64,000 bases of DNA from a virus, in the IMG/VR virus record IMGVR_UViG_3300037541_000696, positions 1 through 64,000 of that record. One strand, given 5' to 3'. Shown here one piece after another: positions 15,498-25,733 of this stretch. The notes beneath the pieces were generated by a model, which had not been told where the DNA came from, did not search any database, and saw only the letters and a program-made list of their open reading frames with translations. The position numbers were made by a program, and so were the translations under genes. The first letter of the stretch is position 1. Each line of letters begins with the position of its first letter.

Positions 15498-16246
15498 TCA
15501 AACAACCATGCCCAACCTTTGAATGGCCCACCTACAAGCCATCGCGGATTAAAGTTTTTGTAACTGTATTTTTGGTTCATTCCATGTATTCCTCCGACTT
15601 TGACAAAGCCGCCATTCACTAGATCCTGTTCACCATAAGGATCATGCACAATCCATCCGCTGCTGTCATACCCAATGATAACAACGTAGTGCCCTCCTCC
15701 TGATGGGGCTGTTGCTGGCCCATGATGCAACATCCCGACCGCTAGCGGGCGACCAGCGTCAATCTCCTGTTTTGCCTGCCCTTCAGAGCAGTCAGTAACA
15801 AACCGATACTTAATCTTAAGCGAGGCAAGAGCTTTTGACACGCTGGCTTGATTTGTTACATCACCATAGCTCTTGACGAGCTTTACAAATCCATTGTCAT
15901 CTATAATTCCTGGCCCGAAGGGATCTTTGACGCGCAAAAAGTTTAAGCACATTGCAACCGATGTAGGCTGGCATTCTCGCCACCCTTCAGGGCCATTATC
16001 GCCTTGCGCAAAATAATGAACTGTCAAGGGATTTTTCTTGACAATCACAGGTGAAAATGTTTTGGCCCATTGAGCATTTTCGCTTAAGATCTGATCAGCC
16101 GGGACACCGCTTTGAATAGCTTCATATAGCCGCTTAACACCATCTTTTTGGTGTTTAATTGCGGGATTATAAGCCTTGAAGCGGTCTTCAAACCGCTCAA
16201 ATGTCATCAGAGTCATTAGAGTTGCCAGGAAGAAATGGTCTCCCAT
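15494..16246 (-). CDS. C39-like cysteine peptidase, probable endolysin
   Basis: 250 residues. Catalytic-type motifs of the peptidase C39_2 fold are present: ECQPTSVAM with Cys92, GGGHYVVIIGYD with His186 and IVHDPYG with Asp202. The flanking GPEGWRECQPTS and FNPRWLVGGPFKGWAW segments are typical of phage lysis proteins. There is no signal peptide, so it would need a holin. The 34.0-34.5 kb membrane proteins could serve. Internal ATGs near the start leave the exact N-terminus open. Confidence 0.7.
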   Translation of the reverse strand: MGDHFFLATLMTLMTFERFEDRFKAYNPAIKHQKDGVKRLYEAIQSGVPADQILSENAQWAKTFSPVIVKKNPLTVHYFAQGDNGPEGWRECQPTSVAMCLNFLRVKDPFGPGIIDDNGFVKLVKSYGDVTNQASVSKALASLKIKYRFVTDCSEGQAKQEIDAGRPLAVGMLHHGPATAPSGGGHYVVIIGYDSSGWIVHDPYGEQDLVNGGFVKVGGIHGMNQKYSYKNFNPRWLVGGPFKGWAWLFD

Positions 16247-16297
16247 CCGAGGGAGTGAAGGCGATTCAGAGTAGTCAGCTCAAGATCTGGTGAAACA

Positions 16298-16582
16298 TCA
16301 TAGACCACAGGCATCCCGATCGCTAGAGGGGGAGGATCCGATGGTTCCTCGCAGATCAATCGGATTTGGTTGTGCATTAGCAAGAGTCTCTCTCATAAAG
16401 AATATCGTAGCAGCCTTCTGAGTGTGCCACGCTTCAACCAGTTGCTTGCACAGCCCTCGGAGTTTCTCGATATCGCGTTCTTCGCCGATAATACGCAATT
16501 GCCGTTCAAGTTCAAATTTTTGTTGTAGTGATAAATTCATTGATGATGGCTGATCTGATGGGTTTGGCTGTAAAGTGGCCAT
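16298..16582 (-). CDS. NblA-like small helical protein (tentative)
   Basis: 94 residues from the ATG at 16582. That start is chosen because it lies just downstream of an early-type promoter; MNLSL at 16540 is the alternative. The core LSLQQKFELERQLRIIGEE, then LRGLCKQLVEAW, resembles the LSLEQxF...LV.LY pattern of cyanobacterial NblA, the adaptor that triggers phycobilisome degradation. Freshwater cyanophages do carry nblA. The tail of the motif differs from typical NblA, so this is tentative. Confidence 0.4.
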   Translation of the reverse strand: MATLQPNPSDQPSSMNLSLQQKFELERQLRIIGEERDIEKLRGLCKQLVEAWHTQKAATIFFMRETLANAQPNPIDLRGTIGSSPSSDRDACGL

Positions 16583-16606
16583 TTCAGCGGAATGAATCGC
16601 GAGCAC

Positions 16607-16657
16607 ACTGTAGGTCAAAAAATGATAGGATGCACGTACTGTAACAATACGTCATGG
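16607..16657 (-). promoter_or_regulatory. Early-type promoter (weaker; -10 TACAGT)
   Basis: Minus strand: CCATGACGTA and TTGTTACAGT (16657-16638), 25 nt, then TACAGT (16612-16607). Only the second repeat is strong. It overlaps the start of the divergent gene at 16654. Confidence 0.4.
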
Positions 16658-17085
16658 CGTTGCCGATCAATTCGTATCAAATCTTCGACCTGCTGGCGGC
16701 CGACTCAACGCTGACGGCACTTCTAGGCGTGCATCGTCTCAGGGATGGCACCACAAGGCCCGCACTGGCGCACCTATGGCCCAACGAGGCGATAGAGGCG
16801 ACATCAGAATCCGCAGGGGTGGAGGTCATAGTCTACCGGTCTCCCATGGGATCCGCAACGCAGCTTGCGGAGACCGGGCAGATCGTGCCAAATTTAACAT
16901 TCAAGCTTGCCGTGACGCAATGGAAGCCAATATCTGGTGCATATAATCAATCTGCTGTTATTAACAGGCTGCTTCAATTGCTGCCAGGCGCAAACGCATC
17001 GGACGTAACAATAGATAATTTAACAGCCGGATTGCAACAACATATCATTACATGGCAATGTGTGGCCGCTGTGATTTTGCCATAA
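16654..17085 (+). CDS. Putative tail terminator protein
   Basis: 143 residues beginning MALPINSYQIFDLLAADSTLTALLG, a helix-then-strand pattern seen in gpU-like tail terminators, and ending in a beta strand. It ends exactly at a late box before the tape measure gene. Assignment rests on size, pattern and neighbours. Confidence 0.5.
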   Translation: MALPINSYQIFDLLAADSTLTALLGVHRLRDGTTRPALAHLWPNEAIEATSESAGVEVIVYRSPMGSATQLAETGQIVPNLTFKLAVTQWKPISGAYNQSAVINRLLQLLPGANASDVTIDNLTAGLQQHIITWQCVAAVILP

Positions 17086-17095
17086 CGGGAAAACT
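17086..17095 (+). promoter_or_regulatory. Late-gene box (CGGGAAAACT)
   Basis: Exact copy, directly after the TAA at 17083-17085 and 22 nt before the GTG at 17118. Confidence 0.7.
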
Positions 17096-17117
17096 ACAAG
17101 CAGAATAGTTTAATTGC

Positions 17118-20100
17118 GTGGCAGATCTTCAGGTAACGCTTGCCTTTTTGCTTGAAAACCAAGCAGAAGTTGCGCGTGAACTTGAAAGGACTGGTGGGAT
17201 CGCTGGGGCGGATTTTGGGAAGGGGCTGTCAGCAGGAGCAAAAAAATCTTTAGATGATTTAATTGATCAAGCCACAAAAGCGGCCAAGCAGGTTGGACTT
17301 GTTTTTAATAAGCAAAAATTTCAATTTGAAACTATTCGCGGTGAGATTGTTCCGCCTGAAGCGCTTAAAAATCTTGCTCAGGTAAGCAAAGAATTTAAGA
17401 CGGCACAAAATGCTGTACAAGCTTTTAAGGCAGCATTGTCACAAGCATCTAGGCAATCTGTTCAAGACTTTAGCCTTATTGAGGCCGCAATAACAGGCGT
17501 TGCCATATCACTCAGCAATCGACTAACCGACGCATCTCTGTCGGCACTAGGTTCAATTCGCGGTCTTATCGGAGGTTTTATAGAGCTAGATAGCGAGCTG
17601 CGCCTAGCATCTGCGGCCGCAGGCGAACAAGGTGGTTATCAACGATTATCAACGGTTGTAAGCAAGGTCGGCATCGAAGCAGCAGGCACCACAAAAGAAG
17701 TCGCACAGCTTACTACATCACTTGTGCAGGCTGGATTTAGTGTCAAAGAAGTTGAAGCAGCGCTGCCCGGAATTGTTCGCGGCGCTGAGGCAACTGGAAC
17801 AGGATTCCAAGAATTTGGAAGGATTATTGCTGATACTTTAAGATCATTTGGGCTAGAAGCTTCTGAAACAGGGCGTGTTGTTGATGTGATGGCAAAAACT
17901 GTGAATAGCAGTAGTGCCCAAATGGAAGACTTAAGTTATACACTTAAGTCTTCTGCCTTAACTGCTAAGGCTGTTGGCATCTCCATGGAAGAGTTGGCCG
18001 CTGCGACTGGCTTGCTGGCTAATGTAGGTATTCGCAGTAGTGTTGCTGGTACAGGGTTGCGCACAATGATTGAGCGACTGGGAAGGGCATCCGGTGGCGC
18101 ATCTCAAGATGTTTTAGATCTGGCATGGGGGCAAGAGCGCCTTGCCAAGGCCATGGTAAAGGTTGGCGCCAGTGTAATTGATGCAAACGGAAATATGCTG
18201 CCTTTAGAGGATCAGTTAATTAAGCTCAAAGATGGGTTTAATGATTTTAGTCAAGCAGACCAAATTCAGCTTTCTAATATCTTATTTGGCGATGAAGCCG
18301 GTAATAAATTTCTGTCAATTATCAATCAAAGCACATCATCTATTCGAGATATGTTTGCTGAGATTAGAGACAGCAAAGGATCAACGGATGAGGCACGAAA
18401 AGAAATGGCTGGCTTCGGGCTTGAATTAAAGCAACTTGAAGGAACTCTTGGTAGTATTGGAAATGATATTGGCCAGGTTGTTGTTGCTGTATTGCGTCCA
18501 TTGCTGGGCATCGCAAATCAACTTGCCGGCACTGTATCGGGATTGCCGACACCAATTAAAGCTACTGCTATTGTGCTAACCGCACTTGGCGCCGCTGGAT
18601 TAGCAGCAAGTATAGGCATTGCGGCAATAGGACTTGCCGTAAAAAATATAGGTGGTTTTTCTGTATTGCGCGATCAGATTGCATTAGTAACTAGCACAAT
18701 TACTGGCCCATTTGCTGCGTCAACTGTTGTTTTTCTTGGTGTTGCCGCTGCTGTTGGGTTGATGACAGGTCAGTTTAGAAATATGGATGCTGTAACAAAA
18801 CAAGTTGTCATAACAATGATTTCATTAAGTGCAGCCATTGGCACTGCAATGGTACTTGCAAATGCACAAGTAATTGCCTCTTCGATTGCTGGATGGTCTG
18901 CTGTATTACTGCCAGTAGTTACATCATATAGGTCGTTGATTGCATTAACAAAAGGATTAACAATATCTCAAATTGCGTTAAATGTTGTCCAGGCTCCATT
19001 GGCTGGAATTGCGGCTGTAATCGCTGGTATTACAAATGCCTATGCTGCACTAAGAAGAGGCATAGGACTTGTGGCGGCAGCAACCGCTTTTTTGCAGTCG
19101 CTAACATCTCCAGGAATGGGCGCCGCCAAGGTTGCCGCCGCTGCAATAGTTGGTGTTGCGGCCTATGGTGCGCTTAATCTTATGATTAAAGAGGCATCTA
19201 AGGAGACGTCTCAACTATCAGAAGAGCAGCGAGCTTTGCAAAGCGAAATAGAAGAAACACGTAAGCTAATTAGTGAGCAAAGAGAAATGGGATTAAATAC
19301 AGGATATGCGCAAAAAAGACTTGCTCAACTTGAGGTGAAAAAATCAGCTATTGCAGAACCGCTTGAATTTAATCTTGACATCGACCAAGCAGAAAAGAAG
19401 ATTGAATTACTCAAAAAGAAACTAGAAGAATCAAAAGATGACACAACAAAAATAGCATCTGAAGCGCAAATTGAAGCGACTAGCCAATGGAAGCGATTTT
19501 TAGAGATATTGAAAAATAACGAAGATTTGAGCAAGCTTCCTGCGCCATTAAGAGAATATGCCGAAAAACTTAAGAAAGCAAACGATGATATACAAAAATT
19601 ACAAGAAAAAAGGCTAACTATTCCGATTGATGCGACTGCAGACAATGCGGAGATAAATAGGCGCGTAAGTGAACTTCAAGAATACATTAACGATTTGACT
19701 GTTAATGTACGCATTTCAATTGAAAAATCAACAATACAAGATCAATTAAAGCGCGTTCAGCAAGAATTAAACAAAATGCCAAGCGGTGAAAACAAGGAAA
19801 AAACAAAGCTTGAAAAAGAGCGTGACCGTTTAAATGTAATGCTTAGCAAAAACAAGAATGAAGAAATTGATCGCGGCCAAAAAACAGTAGCTGTTGCAAA
19901 AGAAATAACAGCAACAAATGAAGCAAGAATTGCTTTAATTAAAACACAACAGGCAGAAGAAGAATCTTTATTGGCGCAACAGCAGATCACTGGAAAGATC
20001 ACTGAGTCGCAGCTAAGTAGAGAAACGTCAATGATTAGACTAAAAGCGATTGAATTAGAAAAAGAAATTAAACTTAAGCAGCTTAGTGCGTCAATTCAAG

Positions 20101-21659
20101 ATGGCGGCAGAGAAAGTCCTTCCGCTATAACGCTACGAAAAGAAGTGGCGGATCTTAATGCTGAAAAAGCGCGAATACGAACAGATATGATCAAACAAGA
20201 CCGAGAATCTACGATTGCGAGAGAAACAGCCGCAATTCAATTGCAAAAATCTAGCTATCAGTCGCTAATGAGTCAGCGGCTGGCTGATGGAGAAATAAGT
20301 AAAGAAGCTTATGATAATGAATTAAGATACCTTGAAAAGATTACGCTAGAAAGAGAACGTGCGTCAAAAGTTTATCAACTTAATAATCCTGGCCTGTCTG
20401 CGCAAGATGATTTAGGCATTAGGCGCGAGATTGCTGATATTGATAAGTCATTAGCCGAAAACAAACTTGCCACGGCCGAGGCCTCAAGAGCAAAGCTTGA
20501 GAAGGAGCTTGATTTGCATTCAAGAATTTTAGATCTTTCTTCGCAAAATGCACAGACCGTAACAGATACAGCAAAAAATGGTTATGCGCTGCAGTTGCAA
20601 TACCTAGAAGCAATTATGGAGAATTCAAGAGCACGGCAAGAGCTGTCAAGATCAGAATTCGATGTAGCGCTTGCATTTCAAAATCGCGCTATCGCAGGCG
20701 CCGAGGCTCAACTTGCGGGCATGAGAGAATCATTAAGCAGCAAGCCTGAGGGAAGGGTATCAAAGAAAAAAGAAGAAGAAGCAAGGCTGCTAAAACTTGA
20801 TGCAATCGCCAGGAAAGAAGCAGAAATTGCTGGGATGAAAGAAAGGGCGTCTCAATTAGCTATACAAGCAAAAAGGGCTGAACTTGAAGGTCTTAATGAA
20901 CAAGAGCGCATGGAATGGTTGTCATTGGATCTCAAGCAACGCATGGCAGTGATTGATCAAGAAGCGAGATACGCTCAATCCAGGTTTCTTAATTATCAAC
21001 AAGCACTAGAATGGAGAAGATCTATGGCCAAGGCACGCGAGCCAGGCCTATCAGAAGAAGAAAGAAAGCAATATGAAGAAATCGCAAAAATACAAGGAGA
21101 TGCTCTTAACTTAAGCAAAAAAGACGTTGATTTTCAATATGAAAAACTAGGGTTGATTAAAGAAATGAACAAAGTTGAACGTGACACTTTAGCGATGAAT
21201 CAAAAATCAAGGAGAAATAAGGTCTATTCTGAACTCATATCACTTGGCGGTGCTCGTTTTGCTGGTGGTGATGTAATTCCAAGCAAAGATTATGTTATCA
21301 ACGAGATTGGAAGAGAGAGCTTCTTGTCTGATTCTGGACAGCTTTCATGGATCAATCGCCCAGCCAATGCGCTGTGGCGGCCCCCTTCTCGGGGCATGGT
21401 TCTCCCGGCAGACGTATCGGCTCAGCTAGCAGGCGCTGGTCTTCTGCCAGGAGGTCGCTCAGGTACACCTGGAGGGCGCATTGAGCGCGTAGTTGAGGCG
21501 GCTGGCATGGCTGGCGGTGCAATGGCGTTGATTGCCGGCCATTCTGTCGCAATAGGAAAACTACAGAAGAGTATTGACCGGCTAGTTGCTAAGGATTGGA
21601 ATGTTACTGTGCCAGTAGCAAGCAGTGCTAGATTACTGAAAACTGTTAGTGCATTCTAA
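17118..21659 (+). CDS. Tail tape measure protein
   Basis: 1513 residues with a GTG start. Residues about 150-330 match the TP901-type tape measure core (STVVSKVGIEAAGTTKEVAQ, then MAKTVNSSSAQMEDLSYTLK and GIRSSVAGTGLRTMIERLG). Residues about 455-690 contain several hydrophobic segments. Residues about 700-1380 are long coiled coil. By the usual rule of about 1.5 Angstrom per residue, the tail would be roughly 220 nm. The last 120 residues are Gly-rich and compact. It is the largest gene of the window. Confidence 0.9.
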   Translation: MADLQVTLAFLLENQAEVARELERTGGIAGADFGKGLSAGAKKSLDDLIDQATKAAKQVGLVFNKQKFQFETIRGEIVPPEALKNLAQVSKEFKTAQNAVQAFKAALSQASRQSVQDFSLIEAAITGVAISLSNRLTDASLSALGSIRGLIGGFIELDSELRLASAAAGEQGGYQRLSTVVSKVGIEAAGTTKEVAQLTTSLVQAGFSVKEVEAALPGIVRGAEATGTGFQEFGRIIADTLRSFGLEASETGRVVDVMAKTVNSSSAQMEDLSYTLKSSALTAKAVGISMEELAAATGLLANVGIRSSVAGTGLRTMIERLGRASGGASQDVLDLAWGQERLAKAMVKVGASVIDANGNMLPLEDQLIKLKDGFNDFSQADQIQLSNILFGDEAGNKFLSIINQSTSSIRDMFAEIRDSKGSTDEARKEMAGFGLELKQLEGTLGSIGNDIGQVVVAVLRPLLGIANQLAGTVSGLPTPIKATAIVLTALGAAGLAASIGIAAIGLAVKNIGGFSVLRDQIALVTSTITGPFAASTVVFLGVAAAVGLMTGQFRNMDAVTKQVVITMISLSAAIGTAMVLANAQVIASSIAGWSAVLLPVVTSYRSLIALTKGLTISQIALNVVQAPLAGIAAVIAGITNAYAALRRGIGLVAAATAFLQSLTSPGMGAAKVAAAAIVGVAAYGALNLMIKEASKETSQLSEEQRALQSEIEETRKLISEQREMGLNTGYAQKRLAQLEVKKSAIAEPLEFNLDIDQAEKKIELLKKKLEESKDDTTKIASEAQIEATSQWKRFLEILKNNEDLSKLPAPLREYAEKLKKANDDIQKLQEKRLTIPIDATADNAEINRRVSELQEYINDLTVNVRISIEKSTIQDQLKRVQQELNKMPSGENKEKTKLEKERDRLNVMLSKNKNEEIDRGQKTVAVAKEITATNEARIALIKTQQAEEESLLAQQQITGKITESQLSRETSMIRLKAIELEKEIKLKQLSASIQDGGRESPSAITLRKEVADLNAEKARIRTDMIKQDRESTIARETAAIQLQKSSYQSLMSQRLADGEISKEAYDNELRYLEKITLERERASKVYQLNNPGLSAQDDLGIRREIADIDKSLAENKLATAEASRAKLEKELDLHSRILDLSSQNAQTVTDTAKNGYALQLQYLEAIMENSRARQELSRSEFDVALAFQNRAIAGAEAQLAGMRESLSSKPEGRVSKKKEEEARLLKLDAIARKEAEIAGMKERASQLAIQAKRAELEGLNEQERMEWLSLDLKQRMAVIDQEARYAQSRFLNYQQALEWRRSMAKAREPGLSEEERKQYEEIAKIQGDALNLSKKDVDFQYEKLGLIKEMNKVERDTLAMNQKSRRNKVYSELISLGGARFAGGDVIPSKDYVINEIGRESFLSDSGQLSWINRPANALWRPPSRGMVLPADVSAQLAGAGLLPGGRSGTPGGRIERVVEAAGMAGGAMALIAGHSVAIGKLQKSIDRLVAKDWNVTVPVASSARLLKTVSAF

Positions 21660-22399
21660 TGGCAATTACAATCTCTTATTCCGGCTCAACAGTTACCATT
21701 CCAGATAGGCTTGTGAAGTCTCCGTTTGGATTTAACGAGGTCAATACAAGGCGTGGAAGAACAGCAGAAATGATCTCAATAGATGGGCTGCTTCTTAGGT
21801 CTGAAGCTGCAGCACTTGTCGCACTATTTAAGTCATATCGTGATGTAAAAATTACAGAAGAAGATCCACAAAAAACAGGTGTTACTGGAGCAACTGTTGC
21901 AATTACTGGATCTGGTGTTGGTTTTTCATGGAACAATAGGGCATGTTGGGTAGACAAGGCTCCATCGGTTGAATATAGGGGCGCATTTGTTAAGGTTACG
22001 GCTGATTTTGTAGATGCAACACAAGCGCTGCAGATCTTGCTAGAGGAGCGTGATGATAGCGATGAAGACGGGATTAACCTTGGCACAATCACCCTTGGAT
22101 CTGCCGTGATTAACCTTTTGTCGTATCCATTGACCTATGAAGAACTACCGCAACCGAGCCGCAATCCTGCTGGCGTGCATGTTTTTACTGGCCAGCTTAC
22201 GCTTCAGGAAGCCAAAGAGGTGGAGGGATGGGTGACCGAAGTAAACAAAAACAATCTTGAATCATGGTTGACAACCGTTACCGCAACAACACCTGCGCCT
22301 AATACGTGGTATCCGGTTTCGTATCAACGTCCAGTAGCCAAGACAAGATTTGGAGCACTGACGTATGATGTAGGTCTTAAAATCATTAAAATACGATAA
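21659..22399 (+). CDS. Putative distal tail protein
   Basis: 246 residues, beta-rich, starting by overlap with the tape measure stop (TAATG). The head (ISYSGSTVTIPDRL..SPFGFNEVNTRRGRTAEMISI) resembles Dit-like N-terminal domains. Its place directly between tape measure and tail-tip hub supports this. Confidence 0.55.
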   Translation: MAITISYSGSTVTIPDRLVKSPFGFNEVNTRRGRTAEMISIDGLLLRSEAAALVALFKSYRDVKITEEDPQKTGVTGATVAITGSGVGFSWNNRACWVDKAPSVEYRGAFVKVTADFVDATQALQILLEERDDSDEDGINLGTITLGSAVINLLSYPLTYEELPQPSRNPAGVHVFTGQLTLQEAKEVEGWVTEVNKNNLESWLTTVTATTPAPNTWYPVSYQRPVAKTRFGALTYDVGLKIIKIR

Positions 22400-25260
22400 T
22401 GGCTGTTGATACTAGGAGTTGGTCGTGGTGCAACCTAGGGAAGTTGTCTCCAGACGCTACAACACTGTCTGAGACGCACCTACAAGGCTCGGGAGGAGGT
22501 GTCATCAAGGTCACCGGCACGATCAACCTATCTGGAATCTATCGCCCGTCAGTGGGCACAGAAGTGTTCCTGGCGGCAAGTGACGGGCAAAGATGGATAT
22601 GCAGAATTCCTCGTAAGTTACGCGTAATTGATAGCTTTGCGGATCCATTGCGCAAGATCACTACCGTATCAGTTGGGTGCAAGTTTGCTTATTTTGAAAA
22701 TAGAAAAGCTCCTGTGCTTTTGCGTTCGGTAACAGAAGAAGAAGCCAACCCATTTGTCACGCAATTGGAGCGTGAACTTAGGACGCAGACAATATCATCA
22801 AAATTTGTAGCAGAAAAGATATTGCAGGAGCTTGGTCTTACAGCAGCAAGCTCCATCCCGTTTACGAGCCATCGCATCATGAGCGAATGGGACCTATCTG
22901 GCGGTTATGTTCAAGAATTAGCAAAGATAGCAGAAGCTGAATGCTATCGCTGCAGGTTAAACGAGTATGAACAGGTAGAATTTATTAACCTACTGAATCA
23001 AGGTGTTAGTGCTGCACCATTGCTCACCGAAAATCAGCTAGTAGATATTTCCCCTCAAACTGTTGGCGATCTACCGGCAGAAGCCGTCTATGCGTCATAT
23101 TCGTATAATGTACTCAGGCCTCAACCTAAAGAAACGGATACGTTAAAGCGTCACTGGGAACGAGATGAAAGCACATCGGTTGAGCAGTATATTCACAACG
23201 GCCCAGATGAAATAGAAAGCGGAACATTTGTTTCGTCTAGGAGAACAGAAACTGAATATGATACAAAAGATAGAGTTAAAAGGAGAGTCGAAACATCGGC
23301 AAACTTAACAGGTACAACAATTGCAATCACTGAATATACCTATGAAGCTCCAGCGCCGCAGCGAAATGAAGACGGCACGCTGCCGCCACCAGATGAATTT
23401 AATGATTATACGGTTGTTCAAAAAGAAGAATACAGGCAAACATCCCCGATTGCCGATATTGCTGGAAGTTGTGGATTTGAAGGTTCGTTAGGTGAATTAC
23501 GAGCGCTTGGCACCTATCTAAGCGCAAAGCGAACAACTGAATATGATAGAGATAAAGTTTCTGGAATTACAAAGCAAGTAACGCGTAATTGGGTGCCTTT
23601 TGGTAGCACACCATTTGGATCAGATGCCGTGCAAAAAAGTGCATTTGATATGTCAGTAGGTGATTTAATTGCTAGCGCAAGCGCATTGGTTGAATATGGA
23701 AGTGAAGTTAGCATAAGAACAGAGCGTGAATATGGATTACGCAAAAGGCCAAGTCAGCAGGAGCGTAATTTATCATCTGATCGGCTGTATCCAAATTTTG
23801 CCCAAAGAAGTGATTTTGCGTGGACAACTGGATCGGCAACATCACAAACAAGCATTGAGCTTTCGCCTCCATTTGTGTCTGATGATCGAATGGAAAAAAG
23901 CACCGTCAATGGTGTAGTGACGTGGACATATCAACCGTCAGACGCCTATAGGCAAGCATTGAATTATGCACGCACAGAAAACAAGCTACTTTTAGGGAAT
24001 CGCTCTGGCGCTGGCATTCAGATCAGGTTAATTGATGCCCCAGCAAGGCCTTTTGATTTGTTTTATCTTCGCATGAATAATTGCACAGCGGCATATAGGT
24101 CAAATGGCATGACGTGGACTATAAAAGGGGATGGAATCATTGTATCAGTCGATGCTTTATTTATGGGCGCAATAGATGGCAATATCAATGACGCATGGTT
24201 TCCTCTTCCTAGTGGAATCACATCACTTCCAAGCCTATACGCCATTGCAACAAATTCTAACCCATTGCCATCAAACGCAATAAACATACCATCAAATTTT
24301 GATCCAACAAATGTTGATCTAACTGCGCTATTTGCATCACTCCCGAGTGGTCAGGCGCCAGTTCCTGCAGCCACGTTGAATCCGTCTGCGATAGTATTGC
24401 CGTATCAAGAAACATTGCCAATACATGCTGGGATTCAAGTGGGACTTAGTGTTGAAATTGTTGAACCAGACCTGCCGGCTCAATCATTGGTGGCCGGAGT
24501 AGACGTTGCTGCGTTGATCACTGCGATGCCAGCACAGGTTAGCTTGATTGCAGGAGTCGAAGTTGGATTGTCTTATACTGAAGAATCTACTGCAAGTGAT
24601 GTTGTATTTCAGCTTCAAATGTCTGGCTCAAATGGAAGCACTACATTTACAGATTTAAGCCCTAATGCAATAGCTGTAACAACAGGCGGAGGAGCGCAAG
24701 TCAATGGTAACGAACTTTTGTTAGATGGAGATGATGATTATTTGTATGCCGAAAACTCGGCTCTTGTGTTGACATCCGATCAGCCGTGGACAGTCGAGAT
24801 GTTTGTAACTCCGCTAGATATTCCTTTTTATTCTTTCATTGGTATAATGACATTTTTCAATGATTCGCAAGTTGATCAAAACGGATCGCCTATTATTCAA
24901 TCAGGAATCACCCTTGGCATTATGGCAGGGTACTGGGCGTTTGGTGATGCAAATATGACTACAGATTTTGAGCTAGAAGCACAAGTAAATACAAAAGTTC
25001 ATGTTGCAATTGTGGCATCAGGTGATGGCACCTTTAGGCTTGCAATTGCGGGAACATTTATTGCGACTAGAACTTTCTATGGCGTATATCAAGAAGGAGC
25101 CAACAAGCTTTATATTGGCAAAATTGAAGATCCAAATATAAATGCAGGCACTCCATATGATCTTGATTTTAATGGTAAGATAGGACCGTTCCGAATCACA
25201 TCCGCAGAACTTTATACTGGAGCAACATTTACACCACCCACATCATTCCCTAATCCATAA
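22399..25260 (+). CDS. Tail tip/hub protein with C-terminal LamG-like domain
   Basis: 953 residues. The first 550 or so look like a baseplate-hub or tail-associated protein (SWCNLGKLSPDATTLSET, KILQELGL, YSYNVLRP). Residues about 735-950 form a concanavalin/LamG-type jelly roll: FQLQMSGSNGSTTFTDLSPN, LLLDGDDDYLYAENS, WTVEMFV, KLYIGK and GKIGPFRI. That fold binds sugars, so the tip may carry a receptor-binding module. It starts by overlap with the previous stop (TAATG). Confidence 0.7.
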   Translation: MAVDTRSWSWCNLGKLSPDATTLSETHLQGSGGGVIKVTGTINLSGIYRPSVGTEVFLAASDGQRWICRIPRKLRVIDSFADPLRKITTVSVGCKFAYFENRKAPVLLRSVTEEEANPFVTQLERELRTQTISSKFVAEKILQELGLTAASSIPFTSHRIMSEWDLSGGYVQELAKIAEAECYRCRLNEYEQVEFINLLNQGVSAAPLLTENQLVDISPQTVGDLPAEAVYASYSYNVLRPQPKETDTLKRHWERDESTSVEQYIHNGPDEIESGTFVSSRRTETEYDTKDRVKRRVETSANLTGTTIAITEYTYEAPAPQRNEDGTLPPPDEFNDYTVVQKEEYRQTSPIADIAGSCGFEGSLGELRALGTYLSAKRTTEYDRDKVSGITKQVTRNWVPFGSTPFGSDAVQKSAFDMSVGDLIASASALVEYGSEVSIRTEREYGLRKRPSQQERNLSSDRLYPNFAQRSDFAWTTGSATSQTSIELSPPFVSDDRMEKSTVNGVVTWTYQPSDAYRQALNYARTENKLLLGNRSGAGIQIRLIDAPARPFDLFYLRMNNCTAAYRSNGMTWTIKGDGIIVSVDALFMGAIDGNINDAWFPLPSGITSLPSLYAIATNSNPLPSNAINIPSNFDPTNVDLTALFASLPSGQAPVPAATLNPSAIVLPYQETLPIHAGIQVGLSVEIVEPDLPAQSLVAGVDVAALITAMPAQVSLIAGVEVGLSYTEESTASDVVFQLQMSGSNGSTTFTDLSPNAIAVTTGGGAQVNGNELLLDGDDDYLYAENSALVLTSDQPWTVEMFVTPLDIPFYSFIGIMTFFNDSQVDQNGSPIIQSGITLGIMAGYWAFGDANMTTDFELEAQVNTKVHVAIVASGDGTFRLAIAGTFIATRTFYGVYQEGANKLYIGKIEDPNINAGTPYDLDFNGKIGPFRITSAELYTGATFTPPTSFPNP

Positions 25261-25270
25261 CGGGAAAACT
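25261..25270 (+). promoter_or_regulatory. Late-gene box (CGGGAAAACT)
   Basis: Exact copy, beginning the base after the TAA at 25260 and 19 nt before the ATG at 25290. Confidence 0.7.
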
Positions 25271-25289
25271 ATCACAACTCATTAGTCCT

Positions 25290-25733
25290 ATGGCGTCAGT
25301 TTTTCAGGTCAGTACAAGCGAACTTCTTAGGGTGCATTCTTCATCCTACGAGGGCAAGGTGGTCAGGTTTTGCCTTGCTTTTAACTCTGTATTAACAGTT
25401 GAATCAACTACTGCGCAATGGGATGCGGTTGAGCTAGCTAGCACCAATGGTTATGCGCGATCTGTTATTACAATTCCTTCCGCGAGTTATGATGGTACAA
25501 TTGGAATGGCTAAAACTGCAGAATTAACGGCTACATTTACTGCGTCTGGTGCTGGATTTACCTTTAATCGCGTGTATGGCGTCATTGGAACTGTGTCCGG
25601 TGGTGTTACAACATGGAACACAAATATCAGTTATTTATGGGCTGAAACTGAATCTATTGGATTGTCACCTGGCGTTTCAAGGCCATATAAGGTAGTATTT
25701 TTGTCAGATAACAAAACATCTAGCCCATTGTGA
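25290..25733 (+). CDS. Hypothetical tail-region protein, 147 aa
   Basis: Thr/Ser/Val-rich beta protein (MASVFQVSTSELLRVHSSSY; SPGVSRPYKVVFLSDNKT). It is coupled to the next gene by a GTGA overlap at 25730. It is probably a tail tip or fibre accessory, inferred from position only. Confidence 0.55.
   Translation: MASVFQVSTSELLRVHSSSYEGKVVRFCLAFNSVLTVESTTAQWDAVELASTNGYARSVITIPSASYDGTIGMAKTAELTATFTASGAGFTFNRVYGVIGTVSGGVTTWNTNISYLWAETESIGLSPGVSRPYKVVFLSDNKTSSPL

Noticed and set aside
21550-21565. ATAGGAAAACTACAG as a further late box
   Set aside because: It lies inside the tape measure gene about 100 nt from the next start and lacks the CGGG part.
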